A stretch of DNA of 64,000 nucleotides from Saccharomycopsis malanga (taxonomy: Eukaryota > Ascomycota > Saccharomycetes > Ascoideales > Saccharomycopsidaceae), in contig CP025325.1 of assembly GCA_004014935.1 (NCBI GenBank), positions 1 to 64,000 of the forward strand, written 5' to 3'. Shown one piece after another: positions 1 to 10,000 of the stretch (position 1 is its first letter; every line of letters begins with the position of its first letter). Both the position numbers and the translations under genes were made by a program. The notes beneath the pieces were generated by a model. That model made no database searches. It was not told the origin of the DNA and saw only the letters and a program-made list of their open reading frames with translations.

Positions 1-181
1 CCCTTACCCCACTGACACCCTTACCCCACTGACACCCTTACCCCACTGACACCCTTACCCCACTGACACCCTTACCCCACTGACACCCTTACCCCACTGA
101 CACCCTTACCCCACTGACACCCTTACCCCACTGACACCCTTACCCCACTGACACCCTTACCCCACTGACACCCTTACCCCA
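1..181. repeat. Telomere, 17-bp repeat array
   Basis: Ten perfect head-to-tail copies of CCCTTACCCCACTGACA plus a partial eleventh. The G-rich strand reads TGTCAGTGGGGTAAGGG and runs 5'->3' towards the left end, as expected for the left end of a linear chromosome. Long uniform units of this kind are known from several non-Saccharomyces yeasts. I do not recognise this exact unit. Degenerate telomere-like pieces continue to about 215. Confidence 0.93.
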
Positions 182-1130
182 CCTCCTAACATACCTTACA
201 CCCTTACCCACCCTTGTCCTCACTATCTCACAATCTATCACCCTGCTTCCTCACATCCTTACCTTCTAACTACCTCACATTCTCCCAACCTTACCTCCAT
301 GCTACCCTGCCTTCTCGCTTATTGGCATCCTTGTTACCCTGCTTCCTCACATCCTTGCCTCCTCTAGTCCTTGCCCCTTGCTATTTCACTACCTCACTAC
401 CTTGCCTCCTTACCACTTTACTACTTTACTACTTTACTACCTTACTACCTTGCCTCCTTTACTCTCCTCTTTCTCTTTATCCCTGTCTCCCTTTGTCCCT
501 TTATCCCTTTATCCCTTTATCCCTTTTATTCTTAATAATCTCTCTTATTACTCTTTTTCCTTCTCTTTATTCATCTCTATATTCATCTCTATATTCATCT
601 CTATATCCATCTCTATATCCATCTCTATATCCATCTCTATATCTATCTCTATATCCATCTCTATATCCATCTCTATATCCATCTCTATATCCATCTCTAT
701 ATCCATCTCCTGCTCATTCTCTTTCAATCTATTAAAGAAAATCTTAAATTTTTCTTTTCCTTTGCTTTTAATTTTTTTCTCATCATTAACCTTCAGCCAT
801 ACTGTTAAATCCTCTTCAACTTTACATTTTTCAATATTATCCAAATCTATTTCTTTTCATAATTACTATCAAAATTTTAGTATCTCCACAATTCTATCTC
901 TCCCTCTTCTCCCTACTATTTTCTCTACTTGTTCTTTTCTCTTTCTCCCTAATCTCCTTTCCTTCTTTAAATTTCATTCATCACTATATACTGTCCAATA
1001 CTCTGCTAACTTAATTTCTATCTACTTCTTATCCTTCTTTATATACCCTGTTATTTCCTTTTTCTTCTTTAAAAATCTTCTCCTTCTCTTGTTTTCTCCA
1101 TTTTTTTAATACCCCTGTCATGCATAACTA
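182..1130. other. Pyrimidine-rich subtelomere without a credible gene
   Basis: The plus strand is almost free of G and consists of C/T-rich degenerate repeats (variants of CTTGCCTCC, ACTACCTTAC, CTTTATCC). Open frames exist here only because the sequence is repetitive and stop-poor; their translations are low-complexity. No gene is called. Confidence 0.7.
570..710. repeat. 12-bp minisatellite
   Basis: About 11-12 tandem copies of a 12-bp unit (TCCATCTCTATA, with early copies TTCATCTCTATA). The period is a multiple of three, so every frame stays open. The minus strand reads as repeated Asp-Ile-Glu-Met, which I regard as fortuitous. Confidence 0.9.
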
Positions 1131-3869
1131 CATATCTCACTTTCTTTCTTAAATAATCTCTCCAAAACAGTACGGGCTGACTCTTCCAACTATATTTATC
1201 CTTAAACTAGATTCCTTCTACTCCTATAATTTCTTCAACTAATCTCATCAACTCTCTCAACATTTGTTTCCTTTACTACCTCATATTCCCTCCAAATACC
1301 TATTGACTCTTAGTCAATCCCGTTTTCTCATTGTTTAGCTTCACATAAGTGTATAACTACCTGTCTACAACCTTTCCGCTCCTTTCCATGTATCTTACTG
1401 CGCAAACTACTAATTTCCGTTCAATACAAATACCTATCTTGGCTGGTAAATCTCCTAGATTCTCCCAGTCCTATCGTCTCTCATACAGTAAATATATTAA
1501 ACCCCTTTATTTTATATACTCTTATCATTCAACCAACTATTACATTCCTGGTTTCAGTTCAATGACTCCAAAGAGGCTCTTTTGGGGATTAGAAGAGCTT
1601 CAAAACAGTAACATTCAAGGCTTGGAAAATAGACGTTATTAGTTGAATAAAAATAAACGCGTCTTTCATGTGACTCATGCATGCTTGTGCATTTCGATAC
1701 ATACTTCAACTAATACTTGAAAACTTTTCATATTTTACAACTCTTATCAATTGAAACACTACTTTTTGAATGTTATAGCAGATTAAATAAGCATAAAATT
1801 CAACATAAATAGTTGCTTAACGCGACTTTCTCTTTGCATGGCACCAAAAGTATACCTGTAAATACTGGTTCAACAACATGACGCGTTTAACTCTCGCCAT
1901 TCGTAATACAAAAGGTTACAATCAACTTTGGTCAATTATTTACATTGGTTTAGTTACATTTTCATTATTTCAAGCTTGGTCATGCCATGGCTTCTAGCAA
2001 TAAACATCATTAGCTATCCCCTATTCAACCACCTTGACGCGTCCTCTTCAACACCAAATAATGTCTTTCCCACAATTGAATCAGCTTCCCCATTCTACAA
2101 CAACCTTGTCAATACTTTCAAGTCAAATTATAGTAAATAAAAAAGTTGTTTCAATGTCTGACTCGAACCACGCACTTTCAAGCAGTAAAAAAAATAAGGA
2201 ATATGCCAACAACACTATAATAACACTATTCAGTCTGTAAATTTTCAAGCTCTACCATACACGCGTGGCCTTTAGTCATGTGCTGTCCCGGATAAATACG
2301 GTTAACTTCGGTAAGTGGCTCTTCCCGTGATAAATTTTAATATGAATGCAGTATACTGCACTGTTATGTTCCTTGATGCAAATAGATCTCTATGGTGGTT
2401 ATTCATAATATTCCTACTTATTACACCTTTTCCATAGCTTATTTGGAAAATGGATAAATTTATGTGAAAGAGCTTCTTATTTTCTTTTAATGTATTCAAG
2501 AAAATGTTAAAAATATGATTTTTTTTGTTTTCAATTTTTTAGTTAACACTTTGCTTTGTTCGAAGTGTTAAAACTTGAACGTATTGTATGTTTTGTATAT
2601 TATGCAAAACTTTTTACACTCATAATCAGTATTAGAAGTAAGATCGGCTTCTGTTTTACCTAGAAACAACATATAAATTTGTCCAATTTATATCAGACTC
2701 TTACTCATCTTGTTAAGTGTTCATTTATATTACGTTGGTGCAATTTCTCCTGCTATACCTACTATTATCACTGCCTGGGAGCTTCTTTGCCTACTTAAAC
2801 TTAATTTGTTCTTTAATTTTTATGTAATGTACTTCAATAAAATAGTAGTAAACATTGTAGCTACTTTATAGACTTTCTTATATTGCCAACTATTTTGCTG
2901 CTCATTATCACTGTATATAGAAACCAACTCAAAACTACACCATGAAGCCCAAGTAAATAGCCTTCGATTTGCTTATAATGTTCTGGTATGTAAATTGTTT
3001 ACTTAGTCATAGACCGGCAACAGTCTTTCTTACGAAAGAGCTATTGTGCGACTGATAATGTCATATTATACACGAATTTTTGACTTTTCGTCTTAAAACA
3101 AACTAACATATGGACACCTTTTCTCAATGTGTTTTGATTAAAGTACCAATAAAGAAGTATTAAGGCTCCATACATTCCTTGTTATAAGTCCTAATTTTTA
3201 TTTTTCCTTTTTGACTCATATCTTGCTCACTTTCCTTGCAATTAATTTCGAGAAAGCACTTCTTGTCCTACTCTTGAAAGCCAGTACAAGTTGGATTTAA
3301 TGCGAAAGACTACCAGTAAGAAATGGTATGAATTACTACGAACAAGTAGAAAACCTCTCAAAAACGCATCGATAATTGAACAAAATACACGTTGTTGTAA
3401 AGGTTGTAATAGCAATATTAAGACGCAGATAGCAGTCCAGACATTAGTTGCTCTTTTCGAAAAGGGGAGTACTGTTTGATGTAATTAAAGTTTAAGCTAC
3501 AGGAAAGTCAGAATTAAAGAATGTGAAGCAAAAATGAGGCTTAAACATAATGCAATCTTTCTTATATACCATTTACCAATGAGGATTTCCATAGTTTTCC
3601 TTTGTAAAATGTCTCTACATATCAATACATTCATATTCACACCGTTCTTGTTAAATACCTTCCCAACCCCTATACTGACTTTTATTTATTTAACATATTA
3701 CGTAACAAATATAATATAGCTACATAAGTTTTATAATATGTTACATAATCAAAAGGGTAATGATTACATAATATTTTATAAATATGACGAAATTTGGATG
3801 TCAAAAGAATTGGTCTGGAAATGTAAACAAAATGTATGAGATGGGCAGTATTTGCTAGAGGAACGAGGC
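1131..3869. other. Subtelomeric gene-free AT-rich DNA
   Basis: No open frame here exceeds about 100 codons and none resembles a known protein. A 62-codon frame at 3291-3479 has a CCKGC motif but nothing else to support it. I see no tRNA, no telomere-associated helicase and no complete transposon. Confidence 0.6.
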
Positions 3870-4913
3870 ATGATGGATATTGAAAAGTTGATTCAGCAGC
3901 ACAATGACTCATTGTTGCTTTTAGAGAGTGAATTACTGAAGCTTAAGGCTGTAAATCAAGATTTGAACGAGAGGTTTTCTTCATTTATAATAGGAAATCA
4001 TAATTATAATGAAAATCAGCCCATTAATAAAGGGGAAATTAAATCGGAATCTGGCTCCCGAAATCAATCAGTATTTAATATAAAAGATTCAATCGAGCGT
4101 AATGGGTTTGATAGTACTATCCATTCCGCTTTTGATGACGTAGTATCGGAATCCAAAGTGTTGAATCATTTTGATGATGTAGACGAAGAGTCGCATAAAA
4201 GCTTCAATCTTCATTCAACACACAATTCCAAGACAAATAATATTTATGACAATGTACGAAAGTCGGATCTTTTGACAGATTTCAAGGATGATCAGTTCAA
4301 TAGTCATGAGTTTAGTTCAGATTCAGAAGCAGATTTTGCAAGTGTAGAAAGACATGAGAATGATAATAATGTCTTGAATGAAAGCTTGATTAAAGAGACT
4401 TTATCTTTGAAAATAAAAGATGAAGAAAGTTTGATTAAAGAAACGCAAAAGTTGCAGATCAAAGAAATTGACAAGGAAAGAATTCAAAAAGAAGAATCAT
4501 TTTTGGATTCATCGTCTCCTAATCAAAACGTAAACGAAGAAGTAAGGCAAGGTAGCCCACTAAATCCAGTAGACTTGGTAGATGATCGAAATGAAAATTC
4601 AAACACAAGTTTCATTAAAGATCCAGTAACAATCAATAAAGCTAATTTGAATATTTCATCATTACATGATGTTGAAAGTAAAAGTCTCGATTCTAGGACC
4701 AAGGAATCATTAAAACAACTTGTGATAAAATCATCAGAATTGATCAACGACAAGTTGGAGATCACTAGCAACTTTTCCAACAAGGATAGTTTTAACGATT
4801 ATGGCAACAGTAAAGTTCTTAGCGAAAAACTCTACAATTATAATGCTGAAATCAACTTCAAAAGTAACAAGTTGATTAATGATTTGAATAAAGTGATAGA
4901 TAGCTTTAGTTAG
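3870..4913 (+). CDS. Unknown acidic, Ser/Asn-rich coiled-coil protein
   Basis: A 347-aa frame, first gene from the telomere. I take the ATG at 3870 (a second ATG follows at once) because the in-frame sequence upstream offers only a TTG. Residues 1-40 form a heptad-like amphipathic helix (IEKLIQQHNDSLLLLESELL). The middle is low-complexity, rich in Asp, Ser, Asn and Glu. Residues about 175-205 contain a short internal repeat (SLIKETLSLKIKDEE / SLIKETQKLQIKE). There is no signal peptide, membrane segment or recognisable enzyme motif. It converges with CBP3. It may be a fast-evolving cytoskeletal or chromosomal scaffold protein, but that is a guess. I do not recognise the family. Confidence 0.7.
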   Translation: MMDIEKLIQQHNDSLLLLESELLKLKAVNQDLNERFSSFIIGNHNYNENQPINKGEIKSESGSRNQSVFNIKDSIERNGFDSTIHSAFDDVVSESKVLNHFDDVDEESHKSFNLHSTHNSKTNNIYDNVRKSDLLTDFKDDQFNSHEFSSDSEADFASVERHENDNNVLNESLIKETLSLKIKDEESLIKETQKLQIKEIDKERIQKEESFLDSSSPNQNVNEEVRQGSPLNPVDLVDDRNENSNTSFIKDPVTINKANLNISSLHDVESKSLDSRTKESLKQLVIKSSELINDKLEITSNFSNKDSFNDYGNSKVLSEKLYNYNAEINFKSNKLINDLNKVIDSFS

Positions 4914-5376
4914 TTTATGGATAAGATGCTTGCAATATATTATGGGAAGGAAATAGTTTTTGAGCGAAGCTAAAGTTTTGAAAGTAGATGGTTTGTAATG
5001 GTAAGATAGATGAATTGTAATGATACGCTACAGTTTGGTATATAACTTACATCTGACTCACATGGAAATTATGATTAAACCAATTGTCATTGTTAACAAG
5101 AGGTATATTTTTACCGTTAGTAAACCATTTAAATTCTCGTTCCATTCAGGACATGTCACCATCAAATATAACTCATATTCTGTTTGCCAATTTTTCACCA
5201 ATATTGGCTACGATTTTTTTCATAGACTCGATATTGAAAGATCAAATCCAAACTTACATGCCACATTTCTTTAGAAAATTAAACAAAAGGTCAAAAGTCC
5301 ACCAAACATATGAATCCTATATAAAAAGAACCCTATATAATATGTACCCTATATACATAAAAAACACTCCGATATT
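4914..5376. other. Convergent intergenic region
   Basis: Shared 3' region between the unknown gene and CBP3. The short overlapping frames have no recognisable content. Nothing else seen. Confidence 0.5.
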
Positions 5377-6393
5377 TCAATTATCAAGGGAAAGTTTACT
5401 TCTTTCACTTGGAGGAACTGTTTTTCCTTCAGGCGCAAACTCTTTGTAGGCCTGTTCTTTGAGTTTTTGCTCGTCTTCCTTGGATAATTTGTAAACAACT
5501 TCATCAGGAGGAACAAAGGAAAACTTTCCAAAGGCAAACTCGCGGTCACTCAACTTGCTGAGAACATATAGCTGCATTCTAATGTATCTTACTATGGATT
5601 CTAGAGCTACATAATCTACCTTTTGGTTGGCATTATACAAGTTTCTCCAAACAGCATATGCCAAAGTGATATCATCGGATACAAAGCCTTCATCGTAAGC
5701 TAAGACAGCACCTCTCAATTGAGTGTGGAATTCCTTCAAATACTGGTCTCTGATTCTACCAGAGCTGATATTCATTTCATTGGACAACCGAAGTTCAATA
5801 TCGCTAAAGAATCGGTCGACCAACTTCTGTTGGTAATTTTTCCCATACTTGAAAGGCATGGCTCTCATTCTTACAAATAATATCCAGGTATGTAAAACAG
5901 TGATTTGGAACCATTGGGCAAATGTTGGTTCAAGCCCAAGAGTGCCATACCAATAATCTGCGGATTTAGACAATCCCGAAGTAGCAATGTCCTCGCCCTC
6001 GGTGGCTGCTTCTATAAGTCCTTGTTCCTTACATAAACCATAATAATAAGACCCGGCAACAGGCCCTGCACGGATTTTGTCCATATCTAATCTAAAGAAG
6101 GAAACTACAAATTCGCCAAGCGACTCCTTCCATTTTGGCAATTTATACGTTGCAGATTCATACTTGTTATCTGACAACAACGGACCTTTGGAAACAGCGC
6201 CCTTTTTAGTAATATGCAAATGCTCTGGTTCTTTTTGCATCAACTTTTCTTTAGCAAGAACACTAGGAGCAATTAATATATCATCTTTATCATCTTTCAA
6301 CACTTTGATTGTATTACTAAACTGCCTTTGAAAAGCAAATCTTTTGGTATTTAAAAACCCAACCCTTTGTTTACACAAAACACTTTTGAACAT
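5377..6393 (-). CDS. CBP3: Ubiquinol-cytochrome c reductase assembly chaperone Cbp3
   Basis: 338 aa, a member of the Cbp3/UQCC1 family. With Cbp6, Cbp3 binds the mitoribosome tunnel exit and newly made cytochrome b, coupling its translation to complex III assembly. The first ~30 residues are basic and Ser-rich without acidic residues (MFKSVLCKQRVGF...), fitting a mitochondrial presequence. The conserved chaperone domain spans roughly residues 110-310 and contains the family landmarks ADYWYGTLGLEPTFAQWFQ, LHTWILFVRMRAMPF and RGAVLAYDEG. The length matches yeast Cbp3 (about 335 aa). It is divergent from FSF1, another mitochondrial gene, sharing about 540 bp of upstream DNA with two CACGTG boxes. 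Confidence 0.93.
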   Translation of the reverse strand: MFKSVLCKQRVGFLNTKRFAFQRQFSNTIKVLKDDKDDILIAPSVLAKEKLMQKEPEHLHITKKGAVSKGPLLSDNKYESATYKLPKWKESLGEFVVSFFRLDMDKIRAGPVAGSYYYGLCKEQGLIEAATEGEDIATSGLSKSADYWYGTLGLEPTFAQWFQITVLHTWILFVRMRAMPFKYGKNYQQKLVDRFFSDIELRLSNEMNISSGRIRDQYLKEFHTQLRGAVLAYDEGFVSDDITLAYAVWRNLYNANQKVDYVALESIVRYIRMQLYVLSKLSDREFAFGKFSFVPPDEVVYKLSKEDEQKLKEQAYKEFAPEGKTVPPSERSKLSLDN

Positions 6394-6458
6394 CTTGCCA
6401 ATTGTATTGTATTATTTACTCTTCTTTTGAACTATTATACATCATCATCTTCTTCCGT

Positions 6459-6745
6459 ATAAAAATATTTTCCATCTTATTAGGTGGTGTGCACGTGATT
6501 TTCATTATATGAGTGATTTCAAGTTGTTTAATGAATCATTTACAGTTATGTTCAATACTACTGATTGATAGCACATTTATTGACAAGATGTTATTGTCTA
6601 TTGATGGGCCATTTGAGAGACCACTTCTGGTGAATTGGTATGAGTTATTTGCAAATATATGAAAAAAAAAAACAATGTATGGACATAAATCATCGTAGAA
6701 ACCCATTTGTTACTCAGACCACTTTACTAAAACGTCCTGTCAATC
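6459..6745 (+). pseudogene. Dead partial duplicate of FSF1 promoter and 5' end
   Basis: This stretch is a diverged direct repeat of 6796-7085, offset by about 340 bp. It includes the leader TTTCCATCTTA, a CACGTGATTTT box, an ATATGAGT motif, and the start of the FSF1 coding sequence (the codons for LSIDGP-ERPL are readable at about 6595-6630). It then carries in-frame stops and indels and ends where similarity to codon ~50 of FSF1 fades. It is a truncated tandem duplication of the host gene that has decayed. It still places a second CACGTG box between CBP3 and FSF1. Confidence 0.85.
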
Positions 6746-6830
6746 CTATTGTACGATTCATTCTCACTATCAACTATTATTTGCCAACATCCCATATATA
6801 AAATTATTTTCCATCTTAATAACCGATGAG

Positions 6831-6836
6831 CACGTG
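6831..6836. promoter_or_regulatory. CACGTG E-box in the FSF1/CBP3 divergent promoter
   Basis: CACGTGAT is the core recognised by Cbf1/Tye7-type bHLH factors in yeasts. An identical box sits at 6492-6497 in the duplicated copy. Binding is inferred from the motif alone. Confidence 0.45.
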
Positions 6837-6937
6837 ATTTTTCACTATATGAGTAATTCCACTATATGAGTAATTTCAACTTATTCAATTATTCATCAAG
6901 ATTTATTGGTACTACTGATAACAACATTATTGGCAAA

Positions 6938-7930
6938 ATGTCACTGTCTATTGATGGGCCACTTGAGAGACCACTTCCGGTGAGTCGATATGATCTATCC
7001 ACATATATGGGAAGAGTGAAACATTGTATGGACATAAGTGATCCTAGAAATCTACTTGTGACTCAGGCAAATGTGCTAAAAGCTAAACAAATCCTAAGTG
7101 AATATCGTTGGGGATATATTGGGGAATTCCAGGACCATTTGTGGGATGCCAAGAAAATATTAGACTCCACAGTGCATCCAGACACTGGAGAAACCATCTT
7201 TTTACCTTTTCGCATGTCTTGCTGTGTTCTCTCCAATTTGGTGGTCACTGCTGGCATGCTCACTCCAAATTTGGGGGTTGGAGGCACTTTGTTTTGGCAA
7301 TGGGCTAACCAATCGTTGAATGTTGCCATAAACACCTCTAATGCTAATAAATCACATCCGTTATCTACAAAACAGTTGCTCACAAATTATGCTGCTGCTG
7401 TCACTGCCAGTTGTGGTGTAGCTTTGGGTCTTAATGCATTGGTTCCTAGATTAAAGTCGTTGACTCCTAAAACCAAGTTGATTCTTGGAAGACTTGTCCC
7501 TTTTGCTGCAGTTGTCACCGCAGGTATAGTCAATGTCTTTTTAATGAGATCCGAGGAAATCAAAAAAGGCATCACTGTGGTGGATCCCGATACCAAAGAG
7601 CCTCTTGGAACCTCTAAAGTGGCTGCCACTTATGCTGTTGCAGAGACAGCTGCTTCAAGAGTGATAAACGCTACTCCTATCATGGCAATTCCTCCTTTGG
7701 TGCTAGTCAAGTTACAAAGAGGCTTTTTGAAAGGTAAAGGAACCGGAATAACTGCTGCTGTCAACTTGGGCTTGATCACCGTCACCAGTTTTGCTGTCCT
7801 TCCTTTTGCATTGGCTGTTTTCCCGCAAACCGAGAAATTGCATGTTTCAAAGTTGGAAAACAAATTTATAGATTTGAAAAATAAGGCAGGTAAACCTGTA
7901 GAATTTGTCGAGTTTAATAGAGGTATTTAA
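6938..7930 (+). CDS. FSF1: Sideroflexin family mitochondrial amino-acid (serine) transporter
   Basis: 330 aa from the ATG at 6938. An in-frame ATG at 6866 would add 24 residues with no family counterpart, and the family consensus begins right after 6938 (...PLPVSRYDLSTYMGRVKHCMDISDP). Sideroflexins are inner-membrane carriers. Human SFXN1 imports serine for one-carbon metabolism, and Fsf1 is the fungal member. Visible hallmarks are STVHPDTGETIFLPFRMS, GTLFWQWANQSLNVAINTSN (the HPDT and sideroflexin signature region), TNYAAAVTASCGVALGLN and VINATPIMAIPP, with four or five hydrophobic segments and the conserved C-terminal FNRGI. Length is typical. It converges with TFA2. Its 5' end is duplicated just upstream as a dead fragment. 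Confidence 0.94.
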   Translation: MSLSIDGPLERPLPVSRYDLSTYMGRVKHCMDISDPRNLLVTQANVLKAKQILSEYRWGYIGEFQDHLWDAKKILDSTVHPDTGETIFLPFRMSCCVLSNLVVTAGMLTPNLGVGGTLFWQWANQSLNVAINTSNANKSHPLSTKQLLTNYAAAVTASCGVALGLNALVPRLKSLTPKTKLILGRLVPFAAVVTAGIVNVFLMRSEEIKKGITVVDPDTKEPLGTSKVAATYAVAETAASRVINATPIMAIPPLVLVKLQRGFLKGKGTGITAAVNLGLITVTSFAVLPFALAVFPQTEKLHVSKLENKFIDLKNKAGKPVEFVEFNRGI

Positions 7931-9142
7931 TGGTAGAATGTCACATGGAGAATTCTATTACTGTCAAGGATATTTGTAATATTAATAATAATTTCTTATT
8001 TTTGGAGCTGAGTGTATATGGGTTTCATATATTCAAACCATGTCTGAAAAGACTTGATAAAATCCAGTGGCAAAAAACCCAAAACGCCAACATTGTACAA
8101 GTAGCGAATAAAAGTTTATCTTGGGTAGAACATAGAATAAAATATTGCAAAATAGAATGAAAAATTATAAAATAGAGTCGAAGAATACAAGTTAATACAA
8201 AATAATTAAAGATACTTCTTATTTTGGCCCAGATGATACTGTTTGTATCTAGAGCCATTCCAAATTAGGAGAACAAAGCGTTAGCTTTCGTAGAGTGGTT
8301 TACCAATTTCAGAGCCGTACCTGAGGTTTTTTTATCTTCTTCTTGCTCATTTGTCTATTTTTTTTTGCTATTATCGGATTTACTATTGAAAATTGAAATG
8401 GTTATTAGTGAAATCTGCAGTTTTGCTAATAAATAATAATAATATCATATATTGCGAGCCCAGTATGGATCAGTTTTCTATATTCGCCCCATATTTAAGA
8501 GGACTTGCAGTGGCCAGTTTTGCTAATAGTAGTAATAATAATAAACCCTTTTGTAGCGTAATCTTGGGGTTGGAAGCAAGGTTGGACTTGTAAATCTGGA
8601 GTACCGTAGAAATGCTAATACTTTCTTGAAGTGGGGTTTTCCACTACAGTGGATACATTGGAGTGATCTGGTCGCTCTTTATTTACTGGGTTGGAAGGTC
8701 ACCCTAAGATCATTTTCGGACAAATCATTTTAGTAAAGTCAATTGCCAAAGAAATTGTCGTTCAATGGAGTTGTTCTGTAGCCCTATTTTGACAGTCTCT
8801 TCATTACTATTGTAAAGCTGTTTATTCATGGCAACTTCATCAAATACCGAGTCAACAGTAGAATTACTTGATGCTTCTATATTTTGAGACTCTTCTTGCT
8901 CGTCTGATGGTTGTTACATTCTTGTAAGCTCTTGTTGAGCCTTTTGTTAAGCAGTTGGGCAATGCCACTTGAACAGTTTTGATTTTGTCTGAAAATGAGC
9001 CAAATTATGAGTCAACTTTCTGTCTTTTTGATTCTTCTTGTAGTCAAGAGGAAAACTTCTTAAGCTTTGGCTCATATTTAAGCATACTTACTAATAATAT
9101 TTCACTGGACAATCAAATCATATATTATATATACACTACCTA
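7931..9142. other. Intergenic region with a possible decayed coding relic
   Basis: About 1.2 kb between convergent FSF1 and TFA2. On the minus strand around 8733-9075, coding-like composition appears in broken frames; one open piece contains SVFDEVAMNKQLYNSNEE. It looks like the remnant of an unidentified host gene with internal stops, but similarity cannot be tested here. The remainder is AT-rich without recognisable features. Confidence 0.35.
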
Positions 9143-10000
9143 CTAGGCATAATCCCGCAATATACCCTTCATATGAGTATTTGTAATCTTGCCCTTTCTA
9201 GGCTTCTTTTGCTTCTTCTGCATTCTGGTGGCGTTTCTATTCTTCAAAGTACTAGGATCTACACTCGTAGGCTTGATGCCTCGTTCGTTCAATTTGATAG
9301 GCAATTCACTCAAAGAAGGCAACTTGACCTTGTTCCACATTTCTACAAATTCCGTGTCAATAGCTCCCAAAGGCAAGTCTCTATAGTTTGTCCAGACATA
9401 TTTGGGAGTATTATCCTTTCTGGCTCGTAAAACAAGCACTTTATTTTTTTTTTCCAACTCGTTGATAGCAGCGTTGGAATTGGGCCAACCGTCTCTCAAG
9501 TCTTTTACAGAGATTCCCTTGAATATCGTCTGCGAATGCAAATACGATAACAAGGCGCTGGGAGTTCGGATACTATGTAACAGAACATACTCCAACGTGC
9601 CTTTGTCAGCATTATACTTAATTCTATCGGTGTTTTTAAGAGCTATCAAGAGTTTCGACAAATCCGTAGTGTTGAGTCGTTGTCTGAGCGCCTCCAAAGT
9701 TATAGGTTTGTCAGATTCCTTTACAATTTCAACTGCCAAATGCAAATTGGTCGACAAATGCAGTGATGACAAGTCATTTTGGGCGGCAAGTGCATCTGCC
9801 TCAAGCTTTCGCACGTAATCAAGCTTCGCTTTCTTTACCGGTGACATTGTATCCAAATTGGAACCATTTCCACTCACACGTTTCAACTGTAAGTTTCCAT
9901 TTGTCTGCGGGCTTGGCGACGACTTTCTGCTATTTATGCTTCCTGTTGTCGCCTTGAGCCGCTTTCTGAAATCAGATATAGAAGCAGACAAATCACTCAT
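9143..10000 (-). CDS. TFA2: Transcription initiation factor TFIIE small (beta) subunit
   Basis: 285 aa. TFIIE-beta joins the RNA polymerase II preinitiation complex with TFIIE-alpha, recruits TFIIH and helps promoter opening. Residues ~85-225 carry the two tandem winged-helix domains (LAVEIVKESDKPITLEALRQRL, DRIKYNADKGTLEY; then SPSALLSYLHSQ-like helix, GISVKDLRDGWPNSNAAINELE, and KYVWTNYRDL). The C-terminal ~40 residues are very basic (RMQKKQKKPRKGK), as in yeast Tfa2. The N-terminus is Ser-rich with a basic stretch (SPVKKAKLDYVRKLE). The family length in yeasts is about 280-330. Confidence 0.93.
   Translation of the reverse strand: MSDLSASISDFRKRLKATTGSINSRKSSPSPQTNGNLQLKRVSGNGSNLDTMSPVKKAKLDYVRKLEADALAAQNDLSSLHLSTNLHLAVEIVKESDKPITLEALRQRLNTTDLSKLLIALKNTDRIKYNADKGTLEYVLLHSIRTPSALLSYLHSQTIFKGISVKDLRDGWPNSNAAINELEKKNKVLVLRARKDNTPKYVWTNYRDLPLGAIDTEFVEMWNKVKLPSLSELPIKLNERGIKPTSVDPSTLKNRNATRMQKKQKKPRKGKITNTHMKGILRDYA

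Noticed and set aside
548-844. Minus-strand frame with repeated Asp-Ile-Glu-Met
   Set aside because: It is just the 12-bp minisatellite read in frame, without coding composition outside the repeat.
378-1109. 243-codon plus-strand frame in the subtelomere
   Set aside because: Stop-poor pyrimidine-rich DNA gives low-complexity Leu/Ser/Phe/Ile translation; there is no protein-like structure.
3291-3479. 62-codon frame with a CCKGC motif
   Set aside because: Single small frame in gene-free DNA; the start context and composition give no support.
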